This document shows, piece after piece, positions 28,044 through 37,861 of a stretch of DNA of 61,001 nucleotides. The notes beneath the pieces are model-generated. The model searched no databases and was not told the DNA's origin. It saw only the letters and a list, made by a program, of their open reading frames with translations. Both the position numbers and the translations under genes were made by a program. The first letter of the stretch is position 1, and every line of letters begins with the position of its first letter. The DNA comes from Sneathiella sp. (GTDB lineage Bacteria; Pseudomonadota; Alphaproteobacteria; Sneathiellales; Sneathiellaceae), in contig NZ_JARGOQ010000004.1 of the NCBI RefSeq assembly GCF_029233945.1, positions 1-61,001 on the forward strand. Direction: 5' to 3'.

Positions 28044-29119
28044 TATGACGTCGCCTTTCTTGCAATATTCAGACGGAACCGATAGTGGACGAGCACATCG
28101 CAGGCGAGCAGGAAAAAGAGCACCATCCCCTGAAACACGCCGGTGACGGCAACCGGTAAGCCAAGATTAATCTGCGCGGTTTCACCGCCAAGATAGGTAA
28201 GTGCCATCAGCAAACCCGCAAAGAAGATGCCGACAGGATGAAGCCGCCCGAGGAAGGCCACGATAATTGCCGTGAAGCCGTATCCCGGCGAGATGGAGGG
28301 AACGACCTGATCGATGGGGCCACTTACCTCCGACAGGCCGGCAATGCCCGAAAGCGCGCCGGCGAAAAGAAGGGTGAACCAGATGATTTTCTTCTGGCTG
28401 AAACCGGCATATCCCCCAGCGCGCGGGGCTTCGCCGATAACTTTCACCTGAAAGCCAATGAGGGTGCGTGCCATCATGATCCAGGCCCCGAAAACAGCAA
28501 GCAATGCTAAAAGGGTTCCGAAATGCATTCTTGTGCCCGGTATCAGTATGGGCATATCCGCGCTGTCACTGAAGGTCTGGGATTCAGGGAAATTGAAGCC
28601 CGCGGGGTCCCGCCATGGTCCGTGGATCAACAGGGAAAGAAGCAGCAGCGCCACATAAACCAGCATCAGGCTGGTCAGGATTTCATTGGCGTTAAAGCGG
28701 GTTTTAAAGAACGCCGGGATGGCGGCCCAGGCGGCGCCCCCCAAGGCTCCCATAATAATCATCGCAGGGAGTAGAAAAATGCTGTCAGTTTCGGGAAAAT
28801 AGATAAAGAGGCTACTGCCCGCGATAGCCCCCATCGTGAGTTGCCCCTCCGCGCCGATATTCCAGACATTGGCGCGAAAGCCGACTGACAACCCGATAGC
28901 GCATAATATCAGCGGTGTTGCCTTGACGAATAGCTCGGAGAATTCATATTCCGTATCAAGCGGGGCAATGAAGAACTGATACAGCGCCTCGATCGGATTG
29001 ACCCCAAGCGATTCAAACAGCACGATACTGGTCAGCACCGTCAGGACAAGGGCAATGACCGGGGTTAAATAGACCATCGACTTGGAGTATTCGGCCCTTT
29101 TCTCGATTTTAAGCAACAT
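28043..29119 (-). CDS. purine/nucleoside ABC transporter permease
   Basis: A permease of the YufP/NupP type, about 358 residues. The signature region is LIGLSVGFRANVWNIGAEGQLTMGAI-like (about 80-105 in the sequence), followed by a conserved SPGYGFTAIIVAFLGRLHP block near the C-terminus. I place the start at ATG 29119 because GGAGGGG lies 8-14 bases upstream; GTG at 29140 would add seven residues. It overlaps the end of the ATPase gene by 11 bases, consistent with coupled translation. Confidence 0.88.
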   Translation of the reverse strand: MLLKIEKRAEYSKSMVYLTPVIALVLTVLTSIVLFESLGVNPIEALYQFFIAPLDTEYEFSELFVKATPLILCAIGLSVGFRANVWNIGAEGQLTMGAIAGSSLFIYFPETDSIFLLPAMIIMGALGGAAWAAIPAFFKTRFNANEILTSLMLVYVALLLLSLLIHGPWRDPAGFNFPESQTFSDSADMPILIPGTRMHFGTLLALLAVFGAWIMMARTLIGFQVKVIGEAPRAGGYAGFSQKKIIWFTLLFAGALSGIAGLSEVSGPIDQVVPSISPGYGFTAIIVAFLGRLHPVGIFFAGLLMALTYLGGETAQINLGLPVAVTGVFQGMVLFFLLACDVLVHYRFRLNIARKATS

Positions 29120-30662
29120 CGGAGACCCCTCCAGCTTCACCCATACCTTGGGTGCCTCCCATCAGGAGCCCGATTTCCTCGATTGTTATTTCGCTCAATT
29201 CCCGCCCAACGGACAGGCGGCCTTCCGCAATGACCGCGATGCGGTCGCTTATCGCGAAGAGTTCATCAAGGTCCTGACTGACGACAAGCACCGCCGCGCC
29301 ATTCTCGGCAAGATCAATGAGCGTCTGGTGGATGAAGGCCGCAGCCCCGGCATCAACACCCCAGGTCGGATGGGCGACAATGATAACATTAGGCTTTTGC
29401 AGCACCTCGCGGCCGACAATGAATTTCTGTAGATTTCCACCCGAAAGGCTGTTGGCCGTATGATATATGCCAGGCGTGCGCACATCGAATTTCTGCACGA
29501 TATCCGAAGCATAATCCGACGTGCCGCCGTTGTTGATAAAGCCACCGTTCAACAGAGACATGCGACGAAATCCACTTAAGAAGGCGTTTTCCGTCAGCAT
29601 CATTTCCGGCACCGAGCCGTGGCCCAATCTGTCTTCCGGCACGAAGGCAAGGCCGAGATCGCGCCGCGAGTTCGGACCGAGTTGGCCGACAGCTTTATCA
29701 TCCAACGTAATGGTCTCCGCATCACGGCTTGTTGTTTCTCCACTCAAGGCCGCGAGAAGTTCAATCTGGCCATTCCCGGCAACACCCGCGATACCCAGAA
29801 TTTCGCCGCCGCGAACATCGAAGTTAATGGCGCTGAGGTTGATACCGAATTCCACATCGGCGTCGATTGAGAGGTTGCGGACCTTCAGCCGCACCCGACC
29901 GCCCTTTGATGTTTCATGATGTTCCGGCGCCTGCAGGTTAGTGCCGATCATCATCTCCGCGAGGCTCTTGGCGGTTTCCTGAGTAGGATCGCATTCGCTG
30001 ATATATTTGCCGCCCCGCAGGATGGTCGCCTTGTGACAGAGCGCTTTTATTTCATCAAGCTTGTGACTGATGTAAAGAATGGAGACCCCTTCATCAGACA
30101 AGCGACGAAGGGTCTCAAACATCTTCTCGGCCTCCTGCGGGGTCAGGACCGAGGTTGGCTCATCCATAATCAGGAGTTTTGGCTTTTGCAGGAGGCACCG
30201 GACGATCTCGATGCGCTGTTTCTCACCGACCGACAGCGTATGGACTTGCCGGTTTGGCTCTAGCGGCAATCCGTAACTGTTGGAAACTTGAACAATATCC
30301 CGTTCGAGTACTTTCATATCCTGACGGCCCGACATGCCGAGTGCGATATTCTCGGTGACGGTCATTGCCTCGAACAGGGAGAAATGTTGAAAAACCATCC
30401 CGATGCCGGTTTTCCGGGCGCTGTGGGGATTGGCAATGGCGACAGGAGTGCCTGCCCAGATAATGTCGCCGTCATCCGCCTGAAGAACACCGTAAATAAT
30501 TTTGACAAGTGTACTTTTCCCCGCGCCATTCTCCCCGAGCAGCGCGTGAATTTCCCCCGGCATGATTTTAAGATCGATATGATCATTGGCAAGGCATCCG
30601 GGATAGGCCTTAGTTATGCCGCGCAATTCAAGCTGCGGTACTGCCCCCTCTGTTTCATTCAT
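29109..30662 (-). CDS. purine/nucleoside ABC transporter ATPase, two-domain
   Basis: A 517-residue ATPase with two fused nucleotide-binding domains (YufO/NupO, sugar-type). The first half has Walker A GENGAGKST (about 40-48), signature LSVGEKQRIEIVR and LLIMDEPTSVLTPQE. The second half has GVAGNGQIELL in place of Walker A, lacking the lysine, and a canonical LSGGNLQKFIVGREV signature. This asymmetry is usual for the family. It energises the two permeases downstream. It starts 77 bases after xdhC; that gap shows no terminator. Confidence 0.92.
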   Translation of the reverse strand: MNETEGAVPQLELRGITKAYPGCLANDHIDLKIMPGEIHALLGENGAGKSTLVKIIYGVLQADDGDIIWAGTPVAIANPHSARKTGIGMVFQHFSLFEAMTVTENIALGMSGRQDMKVLERDIVQVSNSYGLPLEPNRQVHTLSVGEKQRIEIVRCLLQKPKLLIMDEPTSVLTPQEAEKMFETLRRLSDEGVSILYISHKLDEIKALCHKATILRGGKYISECDPTQETAKSLAEMMIGTNLQAPEHHETSKGGRVRLKVRNLSIDADVEFGINLSAINFDVRGGEILGIAGVAGNGQIELLAALSGETTSRDAETITLDDKAVGQLGPNSRRDLGLAFVPEDRLGHGSVPEMMLTENAFLSGFRRMSLLNGGFINNGGTSDYASDIVQKFDVRTPGIYHTANSLSGGNLQKFIVGREVLQKPNVIIVAHPTWGVDAGAAAFIHQTLIDLAENGAAVLVVSQDLDELFAISDRIAVIAEGRLSVGRELSEITIEEIGLLMGGTQGMGEAGGVSDVA

Positions 30663-30739
30663 TCTACTATCCCCGAAATTGCAGCCTCTCCTTCATCATA
30701 GTCATATCTTCTGTCGCCGTTGTCATCAGGTAAAGCTTT

Positions 30740-31801
30740 TCAAATTGAGTTACTGACCTTGTCCCAGCGGCGCGGCGCGCTTCGGCTCTTTGCCTGCTGA
30801 TGGCGGCGTAAAATATCTGCGACGATACCAAGTGCTATTTCTGCCGGACGCTTTCCACCGAGTTCGGGCAATCCGATTGGGCAGGTAATGCGGGAAATCA
30901 CCAACGGGTCGAATCCTCTTGTCGCCAGTCGCTTTTCAAATTTGGATTTTTTGGTTTTTGAGCCGATCAGCCCGATAAAGGCGGCATCCTCTTTTGCTGT
31001 CAGCAGCCGATCACAGATTTCTAGATCAAGCTGATGACTATGAGTCATGACCAGGAAATAGCTGCCCACAGGACAGCCTGCGATGGCACTGACTTCACTA
31101 GCCGTGACAACTTTCTGCACATTCTTCGGGATATCAACCGGAAATTCCGATGCGCGGGAATCAACCCATATGATCCGGCAGGGAAGGGGGGAGAGCGTGG
31201 TAATCACCGCTCGTCCGACATGACCGGCCCCGAAAACCGTGACGTGAAATTCCGTATCATGAAGAGACTGTACGAGAGTGAACACGCTGCTGGAGGATTG
31301 ATCACTCTCAATAATTTCCGAGGCAGATGTGGTAAGGCAGCGTTCAATAGCTGCCTGAACCGGTTTGTTGAGATATGTCAGGCTGTCCTCTTCGGAAATC
31401 ACCTGCAGACGGCATCCGGCCTCTGACCAATGGAACAGAAGAGCCAGATTCTTTTGTGAATTACTTAACCGGTTAAATATTGATGAAGTCTCGCCTTTCC
31501 GAAACTTGTGCAGCAATAACTCAACATAACCTCCACAGCATTGTGCAAGTTCCGGCCCGAGCGGTAGTTCATGTATTTCCGACGATCTGTTTTCGTCCTG
31601 AAGAAGCTCTCGCGCTTTCTCGATGGCCTGATATTCAAGTCGTCCGCCACCAATTGTACCAACACATTTTGTTGTCGTGATCAGCATATTCGCGCCGGTA
31701 TCACGCGGGGTTGATCCCTTGGCCCGGCCGACAGTCACCAGTACGGCGGGGCTGTCCTGATCCGCATCAAAGGTACCTGCCATGTCGGTCCAGTTGTTCA
31801 T
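30740..31801 (-). CDS. xdhC: xanthine dehydrogenase accessory protein XdhC
   Basis: A 353-residue XdhC. The N-terminal XdhC/CoxI domain contains GSTPRDTGANMLIT and the conserved GPELAQCCGG cysteine motif near residues 82-91. The C-terminal Rossmann domain contains VTVFGAGHVGRAVI (about 190-203). XdhC binds the molybdenum cofactor, holds it during sulfuration and delivers it to XdhB; it is not part of the finished enzyme. Its start overlaps the xdhB stop (ATGA), so subunit and chaperone are made together. The desulfurase at 23682 is the likely sulfur donor partner. Confidence 0.93.
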   Translation of the reverse strand: MNNWTDMAGTFDADQDSPAVLVTVGRAKGSTPRDTGANMLITTTKCVGTIGGGRLEYQAIEKARELLQDENRSSEIHELPLGPELAQCCGGYVELLLHKFRKGETSSIFNRLSNSQKNLALLFHWSEAGCRLQVISEEDSLTYLNKPVQAAIERCLTTSASEIIESDQSSSSVFTLVQSLHDTEFHVTVFGAGHVGRAVITTLSPLPCRIIWVDSRASEFPVDIPKNVQKVVTASEVSAIAGCPVGSYFLVMTHSHQLDLEICDRLLTAKEDAAFIGLIGSKTKKSKFEKRLATRGFDPLVISRITCPIGLPELGGKRPAEIALGIVADILRRHQQAKSRSAPRRWDKVSNSI

Positions 31802-34158
31802 TGCGCCGCCTCCGTTAGATTGTCGGCGCGCGCCGTTTCGGATATTTTCTGGACCGCCATCAAAACCCTTTCCGGCGTTGCCGGTGCATCCAAGCTCGGA
31901 TAATGGCGATAATCGGCGACGCTGGAAATCGCATCGGCAATCGCATTAAAGGCAGAGATGGCGAGTATCAGGGGCGGCTCTCCCACCGCTTTCGAGCGGA
32001 AGATGGTTTCCTCGACATTCTCGCCCCGCTCAAAAATCTTCATGTTGAAGGTTGCGGGGCGGTCGCTGCAGGTCGGAATTTTGTAGGTGGACGGCGCATG
32101 GGTTTTGAGGATGCCCTTGTCGTCATAATATAGCTCCTCCGTTGTCAGCCAACCCATCCCCTGGATATAACCGCCTTCAATCTGACCAAGATCAATGGCC
32201 GGGTTTAGGCTCTTGCCGGCATCATGAAGGATATCGACAGCGGTAACTCTATTCTCTCCCGTCAGGGTGTCTATCATCACTTCAGAGACAGCCGCGCCAT
32301 AGGTAAAATAATAGAACGGGCGACCGGTCAGAGTTTCGGCATCATAGTGAATTTTCGGCGTGCGATAATATCCGGTCGCGGAGAGAGAAATCCGGCTCAT
32401 ATAGGCCAGATGAACCAGATCCCGGAAAGCAACCACCTGCTTTCCGATGCGGATGCGATTTGGCAGGAAGGCAACATCCGACGGTTTCGCGCCGTAATAT
32501 TCCGCCGCGAATTTTGTGAGCCGTTCCTTAATGTTAATGGCTGCCGCCTCTGCGGCCTTTCCATTGATATCCGCGCCGGATGACGCCGCTGTGGGCGAGG
32601 TGTTCGGGACCTTATCCGTCCGTGTTGCGGTAATCTTCACCCGCTCAATATCGATTTGAAGAACCTCGGCGACAACTTGCGCGACCTTGATATAAAGGCC
32701 CTGCCCCATTTCCGTCCCGCCGTGATTTATCATCACGCTACCATCGGTATAAACATGCAGCAATGCGCCGGCCTGATTGAGATGAGTGGCGGTGAAGGAG
32801 ATGCCGAACTTCACCGGGGTAAGGGCAATCCCCTTCTTGAGATAGGGGCTGGTTTTATTAAAGGTCCGGATGGCCTTGCGGCGCGCGATATAGTCAGAAC
32901 TTTGCTCTAGTTCGGTAATGATCTCCGCTGCGATATTATCCTCGACCGTCATCTGATACGGCGTCACATTGCGCGATTTTTTGCCATAGAGGTTGGCTTT
33001 TCGCACCTCGAGCGGGTCCTTGTCGAGATAGCAGGCGATGGCGTCCATCATCCGCTCCGGTGCGAGCACGCCCTGCGGCCCGCCGAAGCCACGAAAGGCG
33101 GTATTGGAAGTTGTGTGTGTCTTGCAGCGATGAGAGATAATTGTTACATTTTTAAAATAGTAGCAATTATCCGCATGAAACATCGTCCGGTCATTGATGG
33201 AGGCGGATAGGTCCGCGGACCGACCACAGCGGGAGGCAAAGATAAATTCCGCGCCACTGACCCGCCCATCATCATCGAAACCCATTTCGACATTGGCAAC
33301 AAAGTCGTGTCGCTTGCCGGTCATAATCATGTCATCGTCCCGATCAAGACGTATTTTTGCAGGTCGGCCCGTCAATTTAACCGCAAGGCCAGCGATGGCC
33401 GCGAACCAGGCTCCTTGCGTTTCTTTCCCTCCAAAACCGCCGCCCATACGCCGCACTTCAACTGTGACGGCGTGATCGGGGATGTCCAGGAACTTAGCAA
33501 CATTATGCTGAATTTCTGTTGGATGCTGGGTGGAGGAATAAACAAAGATATCCTCGTCCTCCCCCGGCAGGGCGAGGGCAATATGCCCTTCCAGATAGAA
33601 GTGATCCTGTCCGCCGATTTCAAATCGCTGCGTTAGGCGGTGTTTTGCCGCCTTTATCGCCGCAGCCGCATCGCCGCGTCGGATCTCCCGTGTTGGCAGG
33701 ACAAAGGATTTGGCCGCCATTGCCTGTTCAACGGTAATAATCGCCGGAAGTTCTTCATACTCAATAATGGCGAGCCTTGCCGCAGCGCGCGCCTGCTCCA
33801 ACGTCTCCGCTGCAACGGCGAACAGCGATTGCCCCGCATATTCGACGACATCCTCGGCGAAGACTGGATCGTCGCCTGCAATGGGGGAGGCGTCATTATT
33901 TCCCGGCACATCTTCCGCTGTCAGGACGGCAACGACTCCCTGCGCCAGACGGACCGCAGCGACATCCAGCTTCAAAAGCTTGGCATGTGCCTTCTCGCTT
34001 TGGGCGATATATAGATGAAGCAGGTCTTTTGGTTCCGGTATGTCATCAATGTAGAGCGCCTCTCCGGCCACCTGCTTGGCAGCGCTGTCATGAGGGCGAG
34101 AGGAGTGAACCGAGCCCCTTATCGTATTTCGGCTGAGCGGAGGATTACGCATAGGCAA
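31798..34158 (-). CDS. xdhB: xanthine dehydrogenase, molybdopterin-binding subunit
   Basis: A 786-residue large subunit that binds the molybdenum cofactor and oxidises hypoxanthine and xanthine to urate. Visible motifs are GGQDHFYLEGH (about 185), VRRMGGGFGGKETQ, NTAFRGFGGPQG (about 350), TAASSGADINGKA and AVGEPPL near residue 725, whose glutamate is the catalytic base. Length and motif order fit Rhodobacter-type XdhB. The start is ATG 34158 (ATG 34152 is also possible) and overlaps the end of xdhA by 14 bases. Confidence 0.95.
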   Translation of the reverse strand: MPMRNPPLSRNTIRGSVHSSRPHDSAAKQVAGEALYIDDIPEPKDLLHLYIAQSEKAHAKLLKLDVAAVRLAQGVVAVLTAEDVPGNNDASPIAGDDPVFAEDVVEYAGQSLFAVAAETLEQARAAARLAIIEYEELPAIITVEQAMAAKSFVLPTREIRRGDAAAAIKAAKHRLTQRFEIGGQDHFYLEGHIALALPGEDEDIFVYSSTQHPTEIQHNVAKFLDIPDHAVTVEVRRMGGGFGGKETQGAWFAAIAGLAVKLTGRPAKIRLDRDDDMIMTGKRHDFVANVEMGFDDDGRVSGAEFIFASRCGRSADLSASINDRTMFHADNCYYFKNVTIISHRCKTHTTSNTAFRGFGGPQGVLAPERMMDAIACYLDKDPLEVRKANLYGKKSRNVTPYQMTVEDNIAAEIITELEQSSDYIARRKAIRTFNKTSPYLKKGIALTPVKFGISFTATHLNQAGALLHVYTDGSVMINHGGTEMGQGLYIKVAQVVAEVLQIDIERVKITATRTDKVPNTSPTAASSGADINGKAAEAAAINIKERLTKFAAEYYGAKPSDVAFLPNRIRIGKQVVAFRDLVHLAYMSRISLSATGYYRTPKIHYDAETLTGRPFYYFTYGAAVSEVMIDTLTGENRVTAVDILHDAGKSLNPAIDLGQIEGGYIQGMGWLTTEELYYDDKGILKTHAPSTYKIPTCSDRPATFNMKIFERGENVEETIFRSKAVGEPPLILAISAFNAIADAISSVADYRHYPSLDAPATPERVLMAVQKISETARADNLTEAAQ

Positions 34159-35632
34159 ATCCTCGCTCTCCGACGAGCCGCGTTGGGACGTCGGGAGTTG
34201 TCGTTTCGATATAGAATTTGCGGAGCAGGTTTTGCGCTATGAGCATCCTGTAATGTTCGCTTGCCCGCATGTCAGAGAGGGGCTGGTAATCCTCTGTCAT
34301 GCAGGATAGCGCGGTTGAAATCGTCTCCTCGTTCCAGACTTCTCCGATAATTGATTTTTCCGTGGCGCGGGCACGTTTCGGGGTGCCCGCCATGCCGCCG
34401 TAGCAAATACGGATGTCTTCGACGATATCTCCCTTTAGGATGAGATTGAAGGCAGCGCAAACGGCTGAGATATCCTGATCGAACCGCTTGGAGATTTTGT
34501 AGGTTGCGAACTTTGCATCCGCCTTGGGGTGTGGGAGGGCAACGGTCTCGACAAATTCCCCGGGTTTCAAATCCTGCTTGCCATAATCGATGAAGAATTC
34601 CTCAAGCGGAATGTTCCGCACACCGTCTTTCGAGCGTAAATGCAGTGTTGCTTCCAAAGCGATCAGGGCGGGTGGGGTGTCTCCGATTGGAGAGCCGTTG
34701 GCGATATTGCCGCCGATGGTGCCACTGTTACGGATCTGGGTGGACGCGATACGGCGGATCAGTTCCCCAAAATCAGGATACAACTCCGCAAGAGGAGCCC
34801 AGGCGGCGCTATAGGTCACACCGGCCCCTATTTTCAGGCTGTTTTCCTGTGTTTCGATGCGTTTCAGTTCCTTGATCTGGCCAAGATAGATAACCGTCGC
34901 CAACTCACGATGTTGTTTGGTGACCCAAAGCCCAACATCTGTAGCACCGGCGAGAAGGGTCGCCTCCGGATGGCTTGCGAGAGCATCGGTCAGTTCGCCA
35001 ACCGACTTCGGCGCAAAATAGTGCCGGTCTTGCCATGTCAAATGGAGCCCTGCGTCCTCACCTAGCGCGTGAAGGAGGGAGGCTGTTTGCGTTTCGCGGG
35101 CATGGAACTGATCTTTGCCATTGGACTGAGCAATCGTTAAGGCCGCGTCGACTATGGTGCCGTAGCCTGTGCAGCGACAGAGATTGCCCGCCAAAACATC
35201 ATTGATATGGGATCTGTCGGCTTTGGGCTCTGAATGCATCTCAGCAAAAAGAGACATGATAAAGCCCGGCGTGCAGAAGCCGCATTGTGTTCCGTTGGCG
35301 TCCACGAGAGCCCTCTGCACCGGATGCAGCTCCCCCTCTTTTTCCCTAAGATCTTCAACGGTGATAAGTTCCTTGCCGTCGAGAGTGGGCAGGAATTGAA
35401 TGCAGGCATTGACGGCCTGATATTTTATTCTTCCGTCCGTCAACTCGCCAAGTACGACCGTGCAGGCGCCGCAATCCCCTTCGGCGCAGCCTTCTTTCGT
35501 GCCGGTCAGCGCTTTATCATAGCGAAGATAGTTGAGCACCGTCATTGTCGGATCGATATTCTCCATCTCGACGATTTTTCCCCGGTGAACATATCTTATC
35601 TTTTGGCGCATGGGGATTGTCCGTTCGTGCAT
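34145..35632 (-). CDS. xdhA: xanthine dehydrogenase, FAD and iron-sulfur subunit
   Basis: A 495-residue small subunit. The first [2Fe-2S] cluster is ligated by Cys49, Cys54, Cys57 and Cys77 (GCAEGDCGAC...C); the second by Cys117, Cys120, Cys152 and Cys154 (CGFCTPGF...CRCTGY). An FAD domain follows, with LAGATDVGLWVTKQ and SGTIGGNIANGSPIGD, and then the CO-dehydrogenase flavoprotein C-terminal domain. Electrons go from molybdenum through the clusters to FAD and NAD. The start is ATG 35632, or ATG 35611, which would remove seven residues; neither has a strong ribosome binding site. It lies 31 bases after uraH. Confidence 0.95.
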   Translation of the reverse strand: MHERTIPMRQKIRYVHRGKIVEMENIDPTMTVLNYLRYDKALTGTKEGCAEGDCGACTVVLGELTDGRIKYQAVNACIQFLPTLDGKELITVEDLREKEGELHPVQRALVDANGTQCGFCTPGFIMSLFAEMHSEPKADRSHINDVLAGNLCRCTGYGTIVDAALTIAQSNGKDQFHARETQTASLLHALGEDAGLHLTWQDRHYFAPKSVGELTDALASHPEATLLAGATDVGLWVTKQHRELATVIYLGQIKELKRIETQENSLKIGAGVTYSAAWAPLAELYPDFGELIRRIASTQIRNSGTIGGNIANGSPIGDTPPALIALEATLHLRSKDGVRNIPLEEFFIDYGKQDLKPGEFVETVALPHPKADAKFATYKISKRFDQDISAVCAAFNLILKGDIVEDIRICYGGMAGTPKRARATEKSIIGEVWNEETISTALSCMTEDYQPLSDMRASEHYRMLIAQNLLRKFYIETTTPDVPTRLVGERGFAYA

Positions 35633-35663
35633 TTCGTCATTATATCATATCTTTCCATCGACC

Positions 35664-36017
35664 TTAACTTCCCCGGTACGTGGAGTAACCAAAAGGGGAA
35701 ATTAGAAGAGGAACATGATAATGCTCCGTCGTGTCCGCAATACCGAAACGCAAAACCACCTCATCGAGAAATTTAGGCTCCGGCAGGGCGAGGCCGTTGC
35801 CGTCGAAATACTGCCCTGCATGGAAAAGAAGCTCGTACTGGCCTGGTGAAAATGCATCCCCCTCAAGTAAGGGTTCGTCACATCGCCCGTCGGCATTCGT
35901 GTGGGCGGTTTTGACTAGTAACCATTCATTGTCCGTCTGGCGGAAAAGATCGATCCGAATTCCCTTTCCGGGCGCGCCGGAGGCCGTATCCAAAACATGC
36001 GTCGTCAGTTTGCCCAT
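35664..36017 (-). CDS. uraH: 5-hydroxyisourate hydrolase
   Basis: A 117-residue transthyretin-like enzyme that hydrolyses 5-hydroxyisourate to OHCU. It shows the N-terminal LTTHVLD with the active-site histidine, RCDEPLL, EHYHVPLLISP and the family's C-terminal YRGS. I chose ATG 36017 because it gives the normal family length and is preceded by AAGGA; an upstream TTG at 36068 would add 17 residues with no family counterpart. It is the first gene of the leftward purine operon, directly under the operator region shared with the GntR regulator. Confidence 0.92.
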   Translation of the reverse strand: MGKLTTHVLDTASGAPGKGIRIDLFRQTDNEWLLVKTAHTNADGRCDEPLLEGDAFSPGQYELLFHAGQYFDGNGLALPEPKFLDEVVLRFGIADTTEHYHVPLLISPFGYSTYRGS

Positions 36018-36091
36018 GGGGTCCTTCAAAGAATGGCCTTTGCCCCGCTCCTCCGCGAAGACAGTCAAAATCTTGCATCACACAATTTGGA

Positions 36092-36145
36092 TTGTCCACA
36101 TAATTTATTATTTTTGTATACAATATTTTTCTATATTGTATAAAT
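36092..36145. promoter_or_regulatory. three TTGT boxes at 22-base spacing, candidate GntR operators
   Basis: TTGTCCACAT (36092), TTGTATACAA (36114, a perfect palindrome) and TTGTATAAAT (36136) follow one another at exactly 22 bases. The last two also form the inverted repeat TATACAATAT-N6-ATATTGTATA. They lie between the divergent uraH and GntR genes. TTGTATACAA-like palindromes fit the operators of FCD-type GntR regulators. Autoregulation and control of both arms are inferred. Confidence 0.6.
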
Positions 36146-36180
36146 ATCGTGAGGGAATTTAAGATATTTAAGGAAATAGC

Positions 36181-36936
36181 ATGAGCCGGACTGCCCCAAC
36201 AGCCGCTTTGAATGAAGGCGAAAGCGACTCTCGCAAAACTTCTCAGAATGATCGTATTTATGAGGAGATGCTGGCGGCAATTCTTGAGCAAAGACTTGCC
36301 CCCGGCACCAAGCTTTCGGAGGATACATTGGGTGAAATATTCGGTGTTAGCCGGACAGTGATCCGCACGGTCCTGCAGCGCCTTGCCCATGAACAGATTG
36401 TTCGAATTCAGCCCAATCGGGGGGCGTTTGTCTCTGAGCCTACCCCAGAGGAGGCGCGGGAGGTGCTGCAGGCCAGACGCCTGATTGAAGAGGGAATTGT
36501 GCGCAAGGCCGTTCGTAACCAGACACTCGCGGATATAAAAAACCTGAAGAAATCCGTTGCGTCAGAACGCCTCAGCCTTGAGACGGGAGACCATGAGGCA
36601 TGGGTTCGATTGTCGGGCGATTTCCATTTGAAGCTTGCTGAAATTGCGGGCAATCAAACGCTGACGGCTTTTTTGCGGGAGCTTGTCTCGCGGACATCTC
36701 TGATCATCGTGCAATACCAGAAAGGCACCCTTTCGCCCTGTAGCTGCGATGAACATACGGAAATTATCGAGGCCATTGCTGCTGGAGATGAGGATCGTGC
36801 AATTGAGCTTATGAATGCCCATTTACAAGCGTGCGAGGATCAGCTTAACCTTCAGGGAAGCGACGCCAAGGCTGATCTTTATTCGATCTTTGCCAAACCC
36901 GCAAAGCTGGAGGAAAAATCCGGGAGCGTAATTTGA
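36181..36936 (+). CDS. GntR-family regulator (FadR/FCD type), purine catabolism
   Basis: A 251-residue regulator. The winged helix (about 22-85) contains LAPGTKLSEDTLGEIFGVSRTVIRTVLQRLAHEQIV. The FCD effector domain (about 95-225) keeps metal-site residues in GDFHLKLAE, DEHTEII and MNAHLQ. It is the first gene of the rightward arm and overlaps puuE by 4 bases. By position it controls the purine island, probably as a repressor released by a pathway intermediate. AAGGAAA precedes ATG. The effector is not readable from sequence. Confidence 0.88.
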   Translation: MSRTAPTAALNEGESDSRKTSQNDRIYEEMLAAILEQRLAPGTKLSEDTLGEIFGVSRTVIRTVLQRLAHEQIVRIQPNRGAFVSEPTPEEAREVLQARRLIEEGIVRKAVRNQTLADIKNLKKSVASERLSLETGDHEAWVRLSGDFHLKLAEIAGNQTLTAFLRELVSRTSLIIVQYQKGTLSPCSCDEHTEIIEAIAAGDEDRAIELMNAHLQACEDQLNLQGSDAKADLYSIFAKPAKLEEKSGSVI

Positions 36937-37859
36937 GTGAGGGGCGAAAATACCCGCGAGATCTGATTGGCTATGGGGAGACCCCACCTGATCCAAAATG
37001 GCCGGGGAAGGCACGCATCGCCGTTCAGTTCGTCCTGAATTATGAAGAGGGCGGGGAGAACTGCATCCTGCATGGGGATGATGCTTCGGAATCTTTCCTA
37101 TCCGAGATTATTGGCGCCGTTCCTCTTCCCGGAAAACGGCATATCAGTATGGAATCGCTCTATGAATATGGGAGCCGTGCCGGTGTCTGGCGGCTGCTGA
37201 AGCTTTTCGAAAAACATGATATTCCCCTGACTATTTTCGGGGTTGCCATGGCACTGGAGCGAAATCCGGATGTGACCCGTGCTTTCGTCGATCTTGGTCA
37301 TGAAATATGCAGCCATGGCTACCGCTGGATCAATTACCAGGAGGTACCGGAGGTGGTTGAGCGCGCGCATATGCAAAAGGCAATCGAGATTATCGAACGA
37401 ATGACGGGCGAGCGCCCCCTTGGATGGTATACCGGCAGGACCAGCCCGAATACGCGCCGCCTTGTCGCGGAAGAAGGCGGCTTTCTCTATGATGCCGATG
37501 CTTATGACGATGATCTGCCCTACTGGAATAATGAGTTTGACAGGCATCAACTGATAATTCCCTACACACTCGATGCGAATGATATGCGCTTTGCGTCTTT
37601 GCAGGGGTTTAACAGCGGGGATCAGTTCTACGCCTATCTGAAGGACAGCTTTGACACGCTCTATGAGGAGGGGGAAACGAGTCCTAAAATGATGTCCGTC
37701 GGATTGCATTGCCGTCTTGTGGGGCGTCCGGGGCGGATCGCGGCGCTTAAACGGTTTATTGAGTACGCGCGCGGGCATGACGATGTCTGGTTCTGTCGCC
37801 GGATCGATATCGCCCGGCACTGGCATGAGCACCATCCGCCTCTCCAGCAGAAGAAGTAG
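36933..37859 (+). CDS. puuE: allantoinase, polysaccharide-deacetylase type
   Basis: A 308-residue PuuE that hydrolyses allantoin to allantoate. It belongs to the carbohydrate esterase 4 fold rather than the amidohydrolase allantoinases (AllB). Features: PRDLIGYGETPPDPKWPGKA near the N-terminus, NYEEGGE, the NodB-like core LTIFGVAMALERNP and HEICSHGYRW, and a GWYTGRTSPNTRRL block. The start is TTG at 36933, overlapping the GntR stop. It is the first enzyme of the rightward arm. Confidence 0.92.
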   Translation: MSEGRKYPRDLIGYGETPPDPKWPGKARIAVQFVLNYEEGGENCILHGDDASESFLSEIIGAVPLPGKRHISMESLYEYGSRAGVWRLLKLFEKHDIPLTIFGVAMALERNPDVTRAFVDLGHEICSHGYRWINYQEVPEVVERAHMQKAIEIIERMTGERPLGWYTGRTSPNTRRLVAEEGGFLYDADAYDDDLPYWNNEFDRHQLIIPYTLDANDMRFASLQGFNSGDQFYAYLKDSFDTLYEEGETSPKMMSVGLHCRLVGRPGRIAALKRFIEYARGHDDVWFCRRIDIARHWHEHHPPLQQKK

Positions 37860-37861
37860 CC

